From a virus, in the IMG/VR virus record IMGVR_UViG_3300030406_006306, positions 1-28,586 of that record: DNA of 28,586 nucleotides; one strand, 5' to 3'. The translations under genes and the position numbers were made by a program. The notes under the pieces are model-generated. The model was given only the letters and a program-made list of their open reading frames with translations, was not told where the DNA came from and did no database searches. Shown piece by piece: positions 1 to 10,400 of this stretch (within the stretch, counting starts at the first letter, position 1; every line of letters starts with the position of its first letter).

Positions 1-1418
1 CTTTCATGAACCATCTCCTACCCGGAGAGGACGATACGGACAATGCTATGGCGTTCAATACTGCGGCTCGAATCAAGGTGTCTCAGGACAAGTCTGTAAG
101 TGCTGCAGGCATCACATCTCAAATCATTGGTCGGCACGCTGACTATATTGTGGGTGATGACCTTGAGGTTCGGGGCAATTGTGATACTCAAGAAATGAGG
201 GACAAGCTGTTGGGTCGTATCCATGAGTTTGAGTCTATCCGTAATAAAGGTGGTCGGGTTATCTTCCTAGGTACTCCCCATACTCGTGATTCTAACTACA
301 ATAAACTGGCAGCCTCAGGCTACCCTTTTATTAAGTTTCCAGCAGAGTTTCCTGACCCCACAATAGCCACTAGAATGGAGCATATCAGCCCGTGGATCAC
401 AGAACGGATGGTAGAGCTTGAAGCTAGTCCGGGCGATCCTACGCAGCCTGAGAGGTTCGATAGAGAGACTTTGGATGAGAGGCTTTCTAAGATTGGACCG
501 GCAAATTATGCGCTACAGTTCCTCTTAGATACCAGCCTTTCTGATGAGGAGAAGTATCCCCTTAAGTTGAGGGATATTATCTGTACGGATGTAGGTCTTG
601 AGTCATTTCACCAGAAGGTACAACATGCCAGGTCAAATCCCTACAAAACTATCAATAGTATGGGCATGTCTGGGGACAAGGTTTACTACCCCATGTACAA
701 ATCTGAAGGGTTTGAGGATTATATTATCACTACTATCCATGTAGACCCTTCAGGTCGTGGGCATGATGAGACTGGTGTGGTGGTGGCTTCTGCTACTCCT
801 ACAGGTTACATTTGTATTCATGAGATGCTAGGCCTTGATGGAGGCTATGATGAAACGGTGCTGACTAAGTTAGCTAATCTTGCTGTTCAGTACAAGGCTA
901 AATTAATTAGATACGAGGAGAACTTTGGCGATGGTATGTTTGGGACTATTCTTCATCCTGTTATTGCTAAGTATTGCAGCCATGTGGGTATTGACGGATT
1001 TCGCGTACATGGTCATAAAGAACAGCGAATTCTAGACACCATTGAGCCTGTTATTGCTAATGGTCGTTTAGTCATGGACCCTAGGGTACTAAGCGATAAA
1101 GAGAATCAAATTCAATTAACTCGTATCTCTAGAAGACGAGGTGCTCTTAAACGAGATGACCGCATTGATGCTTTAGCTCACGCTGTAGGGTATTACACCG
1201 ATATGCTTGGGGTAGATGTGGATAAGATGATTGTTGCTCAAGAAGAGAAAAACAGGCAGGAAGAGTATGACATGTGGGAGAATGACGGTCGTAGGGCTGC
1301 TATGATCTCTAGAGGTCTTTCTGGGGCAGTAAAAGTCTTCAATACGGACAAAAAGCTGCCCAACCGTCTTATTGGTTGGAATAAAATTAAAACTAAACCC
1401 AGTAAAAGAGAGTGGTAA
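1..1418 (+). CDS. Terminase large subunit, T7 gp19-like (5' end cut by the window)
   Basis: This is the DNA-packaging motor: an ATPase that drives DNA into the procapsid, joined to a nuclease that cuts concatemers. The frame is open to the left edge, so the N-terminal part with the Walker A loop lies outside the window. Counting from the first ATG (base 6), Walker B is YIVGDDLE (47-54) and the ATPase coupling motif is RVIFLGTP (84-91). The nuclease has acidic residues at D247 (VDPSGRGHDETG), E304/E305 (RYEENFGDGMFG) and D384/D385/D388 (DDRIDALAHA). The blocks VDPSGRG, ENFGDGMFG and the final RRGALKRDDRIDALA closely follow T7 gp19. The stop codon overlaps the next ATG (TAATG). The family is clear. 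The true start is unknown. Confidence 0.95.
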   Translation, partial: FMNHLLPGEDDTDNAMAFNTAARIKVSQDKSVSAAGITSQIIGRHADYIVGDDLEVRGNCDTQEMRDKLLGRIHEFESIRNKGGRVIFLGTPHTRDSNYNKLAASGYPFIKFPAEFPDPTIATRMEHISPWITERMVELEASPGDPTQPERFDRETLDERLSKIGPANYALQFLLDTSLSDEEKYPLKLRDIICTDVGLESFHQKVQHARSNPYKTINSMGMSGDKVYYPMYKSEGFEDYIITTIHVDPSGRGHDETGVVVASATPTGYICIHEMLGLDGGYDETVLTKLANLAVQYKAKLIRYEENFGDGMFGTILHPVIAKYCSHVGIDGFRVHGHKEQRILDTIEPVIANGRLVMDPRVLSDKENQIQLTRISRRRGALKRDDRIDALAHAVGYYTDMLGVDVDKMIVAQEEKNRQEEYDMWENDGRRAAMISRGLSGAVKVFNTDKKLPNRLIGWNKIKTKPSKREW

Positions 1419-1864
1419 TGAAAGTTGTTACAGGCATCGGGCCTAGGGTAGGCACATCTTTTGTCATGCATGAAGCTTATCTAAGTGGATTGCCTGTAGT
1501 AGGTGAGCTATTCCCTTGGTATGTGGACAAAAGAGATAATCCCAATGGATTCTATGAGATGCCGTGGGATGAAGAGATTAAACCTTCTGACTATAGAGAT
1601 ACAGTCATTAAACTGTGGGATCCTTGGCCCTTTAGGAAAAGAATACAGCGACTAGTTATCATTGAACGTGAAGATAAAGAAGCTCAATTAAAGAGCATGA
1701 AGACTGTTAATGAGAAGATTCGGTTCGATCAACAGACTCATTTAGACATTATAGAGCATTTTTTGGAACAGAAGAAGAAGCTTATGAAGCTACCTCATTT
1801 CTTTTGTTACACAGAGGAGCTTGACAATAAGATTAAAGATATTATATCATATTTAGGAGACTAA
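1418..1864 (+). CDS. Small sulfotransferase-like P-loop protein
   Basis: The 148-aa product starts with a loop, TGIGPRVGTSFVMHEA, that resembles the 5'-phosphosulfate-binding loop of sulfotransferases (PRSGTS). NPNGFYE and a later IIEREDKEAQLKSMK segment are like the R...S 3'-phosphate-binding region. Sulfotransferases move sulfate from PAPS to an acceptor, but no acceptor can be named. At about 150 aa it is shorter than typical cellular enzymes (250-300 aa), so it may be a minimal or non-catalytic form. I chose the ATG at 1418, which overlaps the terminase stop and has a purine-rich AAAAGAGAG upstream. A GTG six bases earlier is less likely. It sits between terminase and ejection genes and looks co-transcribed with them. 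Another P-loop kinase-like role is possible. Confidence 0.6.
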   Translation: MKVVTGIGPRVGTSFVMHEAYLSGLPVVGELFPWYVDKRDNPNGFYEMPWDEEIKPSDYRDTVIKLWDPWPFRKRIQRLVIIEREDKEAQLKSMKTVNEKIRFDQQTHLDIIEHFLEQKKKLMKLPHFFCYTEELDNKIKDIISYLGD

Positions 1865-1865
1865 T

Positions 1866-2879
1866 ATGCCAGTTGTAGCAGCAAGTATTGTAGCAGGATC
1901 AAGTATTGTTTCTAGTATTTTTGGAAGCAGAAGTGCCAAAAAAGCAGCAAAAGCAGAGGCAGAAAATAGAAGACGAGCTGCAGCAGCCAACTATCAAATG
2001 ACAATGCAAAAAGCAAACGTTGAGGAAGAGATGCAGATTCAGGGCATCTTTGCACGAACTCAAGCTGCTATTGCTCAAGAGCAAATGAATAATAAGATTG
2101 CAATGGCTAACTATAAGTATGCTGAGCATCGAGAAAAGTTAGCTGTAATGCAGAAAAATTATCAATCAAAGATGAGCGGCGGTGGGGGAGTCAAGATGCC
2201 AATGGGATTAGCTGATGAGTTGGCTGATCAACAAATGAGCATCTTAATGCAACAGGAAAAAGCTCTTGAAAGTACAAACCAACAGTTTACAAAAGCTTTA
2301 AATGCATTTTCAGGCAGTGCTGCAAAAAGAAACCTTAGTCCTTATTCTGCATCTGTAATGCGGTACAAAATGGCAGCATATGATTCTGTCGATAAAGAAA
2401 TAATTAGAACTAATAGAAGTGCAGAAATTCAAAGAAGAGCTGCGGTTAGAAATGCTAAACGTAGGATTACTGCTAAAGCTCGCAATGTAGCTAAATCTAT
2501 GTATCTTCCCGGCAGAAAACCTACTCTATATGATAGCTCTAAAACTCTTCAAGCTTCAGCTGATGCTGAAATTGCAAATATTAAAACAATGTCAGACTTA
2601 ATTAGAAGTAATGCTAAAATCGCTAAAAATGCAGAAACACAAAACATTGCTACAGGTTATGCAGCGGCTAAAAGTGCTGCTAATAGTCAGATGTTGATGG
2701 GTATTGCGGGATCTATTGCTGGAGGGGTGGGAGCTTACGTAAATGCTGGCGGAACCTTTGGAGGAACAACTCCAGCAACTAATACTACTAACTTATCGGG
2801 TATGGAAAGTGGAATTGATTTTCCAAACTATGGAGGTAGTACTCCTCAATTCCCCGGTTATGGAATGGCATTAACTTAA
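1866..2879 (+). CDS. Internal virion protein, T7 gp14-like
   Basis: The 337-aa protein has the layout of T7 gp14, the ejection protein that forms a channel in the outer membrane. It starts with a short hydrophobic segment (VVAASIVAGSSIVSSIFG, about 2-19). A long Ala/Gln/Lys-rich helical region follows (about 20-260), with a Gly-rich break SGGGGVK near 104-110. A second small-residue hydrophobic segment, MLMGIAGSIAGGVGAYV, lies near 276-292, and the tail is Gly/Thr-rich. T7 gp14 is about 196 aa, so this one is considerably longer. The call rests on layout and on its place before a gp15-like gene rather than on strong residue identity. The start has a good TTAGGAGA ribosome site and lies one base after the previous stop. 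Confidence 0.65.
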   Translation: MPVVAASIVAGSSIVSSIFGSRSAKKAAKAEAENRRRAAAANYQMTMQKANVEEEMQIQGIFARTQAAIAQEQMNNKIAMANYKYAEHREKLAVMQKNYQSKMSGGGGVKMPMGLADELADQQMSILMQQEKALESTNQQFTKALNAFSGSAAKRNLSPYSASVMRYKMAAYDSVDKEIIRTNRSAEIQRRAAVRNAKRRITAKARNVAKSMYLPGRKPTLYDSSKTLQASADAEIANIKTMSDLIRSNAKIAKNAETQNIATGYAAAKSAANSQMLMGIAGSIAGGVGAYVNAGGTFGGTTPATNTTNLSGMESGIDFPNYGGSTPQFPGYGMALT

Positions 2880-2902
2880 ATTACAATGAATAGGAATTTA
2901 AA

Positions 2903-5900
2903 ATGGGTATAGTTTTTGGACAAGATAATCAATTTAGAGCAGCGAAAGTTCCTACGGCTGTAACGCCATATCAAGGTGTTGAGACAGTTCCTGTTATTAA
3001 TGTTGCTCCTAAATCATCTGCCTTAGATCACTTTTATGCTTTTGAACAAAACTTTCAAAGAACATTTGATGTTTTTAGCAAAGCTATTGAAAACAAGGGT
3101 TATTCAGTCTTAGATGAGCTGGAAACTAAAAAGAATCAAGATATTGTTGATGGCTTTACAACTGAGCAAGTAGCTGCTAGAAACTTAGAAAGATATAAAG
3201 ATGTTGCTAGTAAGGGAGTTATTCCTACAAGAACAGAAGCTCATAAAGAGTTTGCTAAAAGGCATGCTTCGGCTACTGGCTTAAACGTAGATGCAATTGC
3301 TTCAGCTAGAGCTGAAGAATTTAAAGAATATGTGCGAGATAATCCTACTGATGAAGGAGGGATTAGGAACAGATATGACATTCTTGAACAAGAGTGGGAA
3401 GGCGGTCAAGTTTGGGAAAGACTTGAGGGCGAAATAAGGCCTATTATAGACACTATTAACAAGAATAATCAGTCTAGATCTTTACTTGCAGCTCAAGAAC
3501 GTTTAAAAATTGGTGTACAAGAACGCATTGAAGATCAATTAGATGCTGCCCCCGGTACTCCTGCCTATCTTGAAGGGCTAAGACAGCTCTTTGGAGATAC
3601 TAATGTTATGCCCGATTCAGACGGTAATTACGATCTTCGTGCAATCGGTGGTTCTTTTTATGAAGTATTTGTTGCTCCTGCTATTGAAGAAATGAATGAA
3701 TCAGGAGCTTTAGACTCTTGGACTTCTAATGCTTTGATGGATACATTAGATGAAGCTTTAGTTCCTATAGTTCAAGAAGCTCAAAAAATTATTCAAATTG
3801 CAGATAGAGCCGCTATTAATGCTCAACGATTAGAATCTAAAACTTTATCTTTACAGGCAGCAATTGATTCGGGTAAGGATATTAGTGCTGAAGCTGGCTC
3901 ATTGTTATCTGAGATGCCTCAATTAGATTCTAGGGGTAAATTTATTCCATGGTCCGACCGATTCGCTTCTTTGGTAAAATCAGAGTTAGATAAACCTCAT
4001 TTAACTGATATTCCTAAAACTGAAGGAAGAACTTTAGAAGAAGCGGAAGTTAATCGCATTGACAGATTAAATAGATATCATGCTTTAACTACCATTGTCC
4101 CTGAGGATATTACAACCTTTATGGAAGACTACGGAGATGTCGCATTACGGTCTGTTTCTCCTACTTATTCTGAGTTTGTAGCAGCTGGTCTGGATAAAGA
4201 TACAGATTCAGATATTTTTCAAGATATTCTTCCTGATATTAACAGAGAGTATAATGAGTTTAGGCAAGGGGCTCTTGATCAAGTTAAAACAAAATTAGCT
4301 GCTCCAGTATTAACTACTGTAGAATCTCTGTTAGATGCTTCTGAAGGTAAAAATAGAGGCAATCCTAAAGCTCTTCAGAGATATTTTAATGAAAACATTG
4401 CTCCTGTTTTGATGGACTACTTTCCAGAAGAAATGGGAACAATTAATGGTCTTTTCAACTATGATGATAATGGTAATTTTATTTATAGAAAATATGGAGT
4501 TACTGACCAATTAGGCCGAAACGTAGATATTGGATTTAACTTATGGCAAAGTACAGAAAATCCTACAGAACGTCAGCCTACAATTCATGACTGGCAGCTT
4601 GATTTTAGAGATGGAGAGTATGTTGTCTATCCGGGTATTAATAATCAAGATGGATCTTTCATTAATTTAGATGAGATTATAACTGGAGATATGGCTGCTC
4701 AGATTGATAGCGGTATCTTTAGATTTAATAGCTTAGAGGAAGCACAGGCTACTTTAGATCAACTTCAACAAAGAGAAAGTGATATTGTTGTTCAAGCTAG
4801 AGCTAATACCCTAGAGACAGAACCAAATAGAATTGCTACTGCTTTGTCAATCAAAGGTGAAATGCCTTTATTAAATCCTCTTGAGCAATCTATTTTAAAA
4901 CTAATGACATCTCATGATGAAAGTCTTTTAAGAGGAATGTCATCTTCTTCGGTTGCAGAACCCGGAGATTTTTTAAAAACTTTAGATGAAAGTTTAGATA
5001 ATAAAACTATTGATGTTACTGCTGCTGGCATTGGTAAAGATTCAGGAAGACCTAGTGTTCAAGCACTTCGTTTATTTAGAAGCACATTCCAAGCACCCGG
5101 AGGAGAAATTACTTCTCAATGGTTTGATGATGTAAGTAGAAGTATGACTGCAATTCTTCCTATTGCTCCTCAGGCTTTTGAAGCAGTAAAAAATGAGTAT
5201 GAAAGAAATAAACTTTCTTTTCAAACTACTTATGCTAAAAATCCACAAGTATTACAGGAAAAAATAGAAGAGTTAGACGATCAAATAATGACACACTTAC
5301 AGGGCATTATTGCTGCAGGTGCTTTTAACTTAGAATACAATCAAGCTAGACAGGCTGTTGAAGCGGGAACAGGTAAAAGTAATGCTCTTTCCTTACTTAG
5401 AAATCCCGAATCTCAATCTTTAGCTTTAAAGGATATCTTAGATAACCTTGTTGCAGAAGAGGATCCAACTCTTGTTTTTGATGAAAAAGGTAACATCCGA
5501 AATCAAGCACTTTTTACGTCAGATAAAGCTATAACTTTCATTCAAGCAGCTCTTACCGAACTAAATCTTCAACAAGATGATCCTGATGTTGTTTTTGAAT
5601 TCTTTGGGGAGTATGAAGACATGGTTAGATCGACTATTATCTCTATTCCTGAAACAGGTGCAACATTTGTAAGAAATGGTGTTACTGATGTTATATATAA
5701 AGAACAAAACATGCAGGCTCAAACGAGAGGCCGTCAGTTTGCAATTGGACAAGCTGCTACTGGTGAAGCTAATATTGCAACTGTTATAGATACCACATTA
5801 AGCGATGCTATATTATCTCCTTCAGGAATGAATTTTGCTCCACTTTTACGCCTTCAAACAGATGTACAAAACTTAAGAAGTCCTTTTATGCAAGCAACTA

Positions 5901-7102
5901 TTGCTTTTATTGCAAATCCGGGTTTATCTGTAGAAGATCAGCCCGAACAATTTAAGGATATTACTACTGCTTTGAATACAAGAAACAAAGAAGATAGATT
6001 AAGAGATTTTAGAGAACTTTTTACAGGCGATAATTTTGTAGCATTAGCAAATTATTTTCAAGCTCGTGGAATTAATCCTAGTATTGTTGGTGATATTGCT
6101 AATCAAACTTCTGAAACGCATCAAGCATTTGATTCTGAATTTCAAAGACAAGTTAGAATTGAACTTGGGAATAATGTGGAAGAAATTAATGCTCTTATGG
6201 GAAGCACAGAAGGATCTCAAGAGCTTCAGCTTCAACAGCTTTATTACGGCATTTTACAGGATGCTCATTCTAAAGCATTAGATAATACATTTGATCCTGA
6301 AAATGGACAGTTTATTTTCATAAACGAAGAAAACGGCATTCCTAAAACTTTTAAAAGGTCAGAGCTTTCTTCAGATAGAGCTGAAGAATTAAATCATGCA
6401 AAAAAATCTTTTGCTGCTATTGATCAAATTCTTGAAGATACTTTGCAATCTGAATCTTATGAAAAAATATCTGAGTCTCGCCATGCTGCTCCAATTGTAG
6501 AATCTAAACTAGGAAAAATCGTAGATGGTATTGGAAGTGAAGATAATACTAATCCTACAACCACATTGACACATGCTCTATCAATGTTAATTCCTGATGA
6601 TTTACAGGCAAGACAGGATAGGGCTGTTCGCATTCGAATGTTACTAGAAGATAGATTAGATGAAAACTTAGCTCGTGAGTTTGGAGTATTTGAGCACTTT
6701 GAATTTTTTGATGAATTTAGAGAACAGGGAAATACTGAAGGCTCTAGTTTCGCTCTTAATAATCTTATTAGAAACATAGCTGTTAAAGATTTAATGTTTT
6801 TATTCGAGAGAACTACAGCTAGTTTAGGAGAAGACCCTTCTTTATACTATAGTCCTTATAAGAATCGGATTAATTTTAAATTTAGAATAAATGGGGAAAA
6901 TGGAAATTTAGCTCTTATAGTTAATACTCAAACTACAGATCCTGTGATGGGAGGTAGTGTTCAACCAGCATTTCCTTTCTATTTTCCTAGAAATCAAGCA
7001 GGTAAGCTCATTCCGGTAAGAGACTGGTTAAATTCTTATGAAACCAAAAAAGAACAACAACAGCGAATAATGAGCGATGCGCCTTTTTCACTTGAATCAT
7101 AA
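2903..7102 (+). CDS. Large internal virion protein, T7 gp15-like
   Basis: The 1399-aa product is mostly helical, acidic and soluble, with no signal peptide or membrane segment. It occupies the slot of T7 gp15, which forms the periplasmic tube during DNA ejection. The N-terminus resembles gp15 in character: a Pro/Val-rich lead, then a helix with SSALDHFYAFEQNFQRTF, and then KKNQDIVDGFTTEQVAARN, much like the early DLADERSNEIIRKLTPEQ part of gp15. The C-terminal 100 residues turn to beta-like sequence (RINFKFRINGENGNLALIV) and end with FPRNQAGKLIPVRDWL. T7 gp15 is about 750 aa, so this is nearly twice as long. The ribosome site is TAGGAATT. The family assignment depends partly on gene order. 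A different tube or scaffold protein is the main alternative. Confidence 0.6.
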   Translation: MGIVFGQDNQFRAAKVPTAVTPYQGVETVPVINVAPKSSALDHFYAFEQNFQRTFDVFSKAIENKGYSVLDELETKKNQDIVDGFTTEQVAARNLERYKDVASKGVIPTRTEAHKEFAKRHASATGLNVDAIASARAEEFKEYVRDNPTDEGGIRNRYDILEQEWEGGQVWERLEGEIRPIIDTINKNNQSRSLLAAQERLKIGVQERIEDQLDAAPGTPAYLEGLRQLFGDTNVMPDSDGNYDLRAIGGSFYEVFVAPAIEEMNESGALDSWTSNALMDTLDEALVPIVQEAQKIIQIADRAAINAQRLESKTLSLQAAIDSGKDISAEAGSLLSEMPQLDSRGKFIPWSDRFASLVKSELDKPHLTDIPKTEGRTLEEAEVNRIDRLNRYHALTTIVPEDITTFMEDYGDVALRSVSPTYSEFVAAGLDKDTDSDIFQDILPDINREYNEFRQGALDQVKTKLAAPVLTTVESLLDASEGKNRGNPKALQRYFNENIAPVLMDYFPEEMGTINGLFNYDDNGNFIYRKYGVTDQLGRNVDIGFNLWQSTENPTERQPTIHDWQLDFRDGEYVVYPGINNQDGSFINLDEIITGDMAAQIDSGIFRFNSLEEAQATLDQLQQRESDIVVQARANTLETEPNRIATALSIKGEMPLLNPLEQSILKLMTSHDESLLRGMSSSSVAEPGDFLKTLDESLDNKTIDVTAAGIGKDSGRPSVQALRLFRSTFQAPGGEITSQWFDDVSRSMTAILPIAPQAFEAVKNEYERNKLSFQTTYAKNPQVLQEKIEELDDQIMTHLQGIIAAGAFNLEYNQARQAVEAGTGKSNALSLLRNPESQSLALKDILDNLVAEEDPTLVFDEKGNIRNQALFTSDKAITFIQAALTELNLQQDDPDVVFEFFGEYEDMVRSTIISIPETGATFVRNGVTDVIYKEQNMQAQTRGRQFAIGQAATGEANIATVIDTTLSDAILSPSGMNFAPLLRLQTDVQNLRSPFMQATIAFIANPGLSVEDQPEQFKDITTALNTRNKEDRLRDFRELFTGDNFVALANYFQARGINPSIVGDIANQTSETHQAFDSEFQRQVRIELGNNVEEINALMGSTEGSQELQLQQLYYGILQDAHSKALDNTFDPENGQFIFINEENGIPKTFKRSELSSDRAEELNHAKKSFAAIDQILEDTLQSESYEKISESRHAAPIVESKLGKIVDGIGSEDNTNPTTTLTHALSMLIPDDLQARQDRAVRIRMLLEDRLDENLAREFGVFEHFEFFDEFREQGNTEGSSFALNNLIRNIAVKDLMFLFERTTASLGEDPSLYYSPYKNRINFKFRINGENGNLALIVNTQTTDPVMGGSVQPAFPFYFPRNQAGKLIPVRDWLNSYETKKEQQQRIMSDAPFSLES

Positions 7103-7114
7103 AAGGATTCTAAT

Positions 7115-7426
7115 ATGAGAACTTTTTTATTACCAACAAAACGCTCAAATAAGTGGTTAAATCCACTAGATGGCAAGGAAATTAACATTGAACCTATGCA
7201 AGTAAATTATGAAAATGAGCTTGTAGAGTTAATTGCAGAAGAAGGAAGCAGAGCTAGAATTAAACGGCATCCTGCTCCTGCTAATGTAAATGTAAAACAA
7301 GGATCAAGTCGAGGTCAGTTAAATGATCGAGACTATAACTTTTTATTAAATCAAGGCCAAGTGCCTCAAGAAATCGCAAACATGAATAACATGTTTTTAT
7401 TACAGAACTTAAGAAACCAACAGTGA
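7115..7426 (+). CDS. Small protein of unknown function in the ejection module
   Basis: The 103-aa product belongs to no family I recognise. It is soluble and has no Cys, signal peptide or membrane segment. The first half is mixed (KRSNKWLNPLDGKEINIEPMQV). The middle is basic (RARIKRHPAPANVNVKQGSS) and the end is Asn/Gln-rich (NNMFLLQNLRNQQ). It lies between two ejection-protein genes, 12 bases after one and 10 before the other, and has an AAAAGGA ribosome site, so it is clearly part of this operon. It may be a minor virion component or a chaperone for the giant protein that follows. That role is inference from position only. Confidence 0.75.
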   Translation: MRTFLLPTKRSNKWLNPLDGKEINIEPMQVNYENELVELIAEEGSRARIKRHPAPANVNVKQGSSRGQLNDRDYNFLLNQGQVPQEIANMNNMFLLQNLRNQQ

Positions 7427-7436
7427 GGAACTGAGC

Positions 7437-10400
7437 ATGGTAGACCAAGATCGTCCAATTGATAATCCACTTACGCAACCACCTAGTCAAACATTAACTC
7501 CTGAAGAAGAAAGAAATAATCTTCTCTTAGATTATTATAAGTCTTCCTTTACTCCTGCAGCTAGTCAAGAGACTAGTATCAGAGAAGCCATTGTTAAAGA
7601 AGAGGAAGAACGTCAAGAGTTTAATGAAATTTTGCGAAATAATGGTCTGTCAGGCTTAACATATAGAGCATATAGACAGGATATTACGGATATTACTGGA
7701 CTGGACTACCAAGGATTAACTGCAGAATCTTTTACCGAAGATAAGTTTGCTAGAGAGGAGAGATTAAGAGATCTCCAAATGGATATTGGAACAGGCGGTG
7801 CTACGTTTGCAGCATTAGATGTTCAAGAATTAGGAGCCAGAACTGGTGCTTTTGGATGGATTGATAGTATTAGAGCTAACGTTAATGACGCTCAAGCTAT
7901 TATTGGTCTTGGTCTTTTAACTTCATCTCTTAGCGATGAAACAAAAGGAAAACTCGCAGCTCTTAGAGCAGACTTAGACAATACGTATGGAGCAGATCCA
8001 TATGCAGCTCAGTTTGTCGAAGGATTAAAAGGTCTTGATCCCACTACAGATTACACTGGAAGACCAAAACAAAAAATGCAAGAAGCAAGAGATATCATTG
8101 CTTCTGATCCTAATGCTCCTATTGATGGTCAATATACTCATGATTGGCTTTGGAGTACTTTAACTTCTGATCCTATCTTAGAACAAATGCTATCTAAAGC
8201 TGGAGTCACTAAGGAAAATTCTTTAGCTTTCTCGGAAAGCGATTCAGGAGCATTTGTCAAAGGCATTGAAGCTGTGTCTAGAAGGCTTTATGAGCATCAA
8301 CTTATATTAGAGCAAATTGAATTAAGCAATAATACTGAAGTTAATTTCATGACTAGTTTAAAAGACATGTTAATGCAAGATCCTGATATGGCTCCAGAAT
8401 TAGGAATTGAAATTCTTGGAGGACTTGTTACTACTGGGGTAAGCCTTGCTTCTACTTATGCTTCAGGCGGTCTTGCTGGGCCTGCAGCAGGTACTGCTAC
8501 AACTGCATATTGGACCGCATTTACAACTAAATGGGCAGCTCGTGCAGGCAAGATTGCAAATAAAGCAAGAAAAGTTAAAGAGAAGCTTGAAAAACTTGAA
8601 AGACTTAAAGGTGGAGCAGAAACTTTTTCAGCTCTTCAAACTGTAGGTAGAGCTACAAACCTTTTATTAAAAGTTAGACCGGGTTCTTTAAGTACCTTTG
8701 GTAATATTGCCGATCTTATTTTAGATGCCAATAGTAGTTATACGCGACTAACTAAAGGATTATTATGGGCAGGAGCTCAAGGTTTAGATGGAGCGGTTGG
8801 TGGACTTGCAGCAAACACCTATAGCAATATGGAACGAAAGTCTATTCTATCAACCTTGTATAACGAAGGTGAAGATATTAGTCTTTTAGATAATGCGGGC
8901 TCAGCTGTTGTTCAGGGTGCTTTAGCTTCTATCGTGTTAGGCGGTGCTTTTAAAGGCATTGGTGCTACTGGTAGTTACACTCTCAATAGATATGCTCTTG
9001 GTAATAAAGATATTACTATTGGAGAAAGCTTTGCACAATCTTTTGGCGGACAAAAACAAATTAGTGCAGAAGATAGACTTAAGAATAAAAAAGAACTTTG
9101 GATGAGAGTCTATGGCGATTCTGCTGATTCTATGAGTGCTTTTGATAAAGCATCTAAAGCTGGATTTAGAGGATGGCTTAGAGGCGAAGATGTTGGAACT
9201 AAAGTTTTCCTTGCTGGAGCTCGTCAGAGAGCCAGAGCTAATGTTGCTGTATCGCTCTTAACTGACGGTCAGGTTACAACAGTAGCTGAATTAAGGTCTA
9301 AATTTGGGTTTACTGATGGTTTAAATAATACTATTTTTGAGGCAGATTTAGATAAAGCCTTAATGCAAATCATTGAAGAAACTACAGGAGACTCTTCTCC
9401 ATTTAAATCAGCTATAGATGATGGATCTTTTGAAGGGTTTGGTGCTACTGGATTAAGAGCCAAGCTTTTAGAAAATAATGAGTTTATGTCATCTCTTAGA
9501 AATAAAGATGGTGAATTATTCTCTGATGCTGATGTTAAAAAGTTTAAAGAAAAACAATATGGCCTTTTAGCAGCGGAAGAAGAAGCATTAGGGCAAGATC
9601 CAGAGCTTCAAGCTATCCTTAAATCTGGTGCAGATGCTGAAACAATAGCAGCTGAAGTAACAGAATTATTTGATGGTAGAATTGCTGAAACAAAACAAAA
9701 TCTTGAAAGCGTAGAAGCAGAGGCTGCAGAAGTTGATACAAAACTAGATGAAGATGATGCTGTTGTTGCTACAGTTAAAGAACAAGTAATTGATTTCTTG
9801 ACAGGCTCAAAATCTGCAATTGATTCTTTATTGAAAACAGATTCTGGTAGAAGACAGCTTCAGACTATTCTTTCTAACTTTGAAGCAGCTATAGGTGTAG
9901 AATTTACAGCCGATGCTATTGCAGAGTTTAAGCTTAATAGAAAAGTTCCTTTAACTGAAGAACAAAAAGCAAGATTAGATGAGCTTGTTGCTTTAAAGGG
10001 TGTGAGCTTTGAGCGACCAATTCCTACAGCTGAAAGTAGTTTTGATGATATTAAATTATACGCAGAATCTAATGGCATTTCTTTTGATGAAAAAGTTATT
10101 AAAAATTTTAGCAACAAAAAGAAAAAATTAAGAAGAAAAATTATTAGGGATCTTCAAAGTTCTAATCCTGAAAAAAGAAAACAAGCTTTCAACGATTTAC
10201 AAACTTTAATTGAAGCAGAAGAAAAAGATACTATTGAAATTTTAGATAGATTAGGACAGCTTCAAGATAACTTAGATGAAAAAATTGTTGAATTAGGTAA
10301 TACTGAGAAGAGACAAACTAAACGTCAAAAAGCTAAAGACATTACTGAGCAGAAAAGAAAGTATTTGCAAGAGAGGTTAGAAAATCTAGAAAAACTTAAA

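Noticed and set aside
7437-8400. T7 gp16-type transglycosylase at the N-terminus of the giant protein
   Set aside because: No catalytic Glu block with a GLMQ-type motif is visible anywhere in the first 320 residues.
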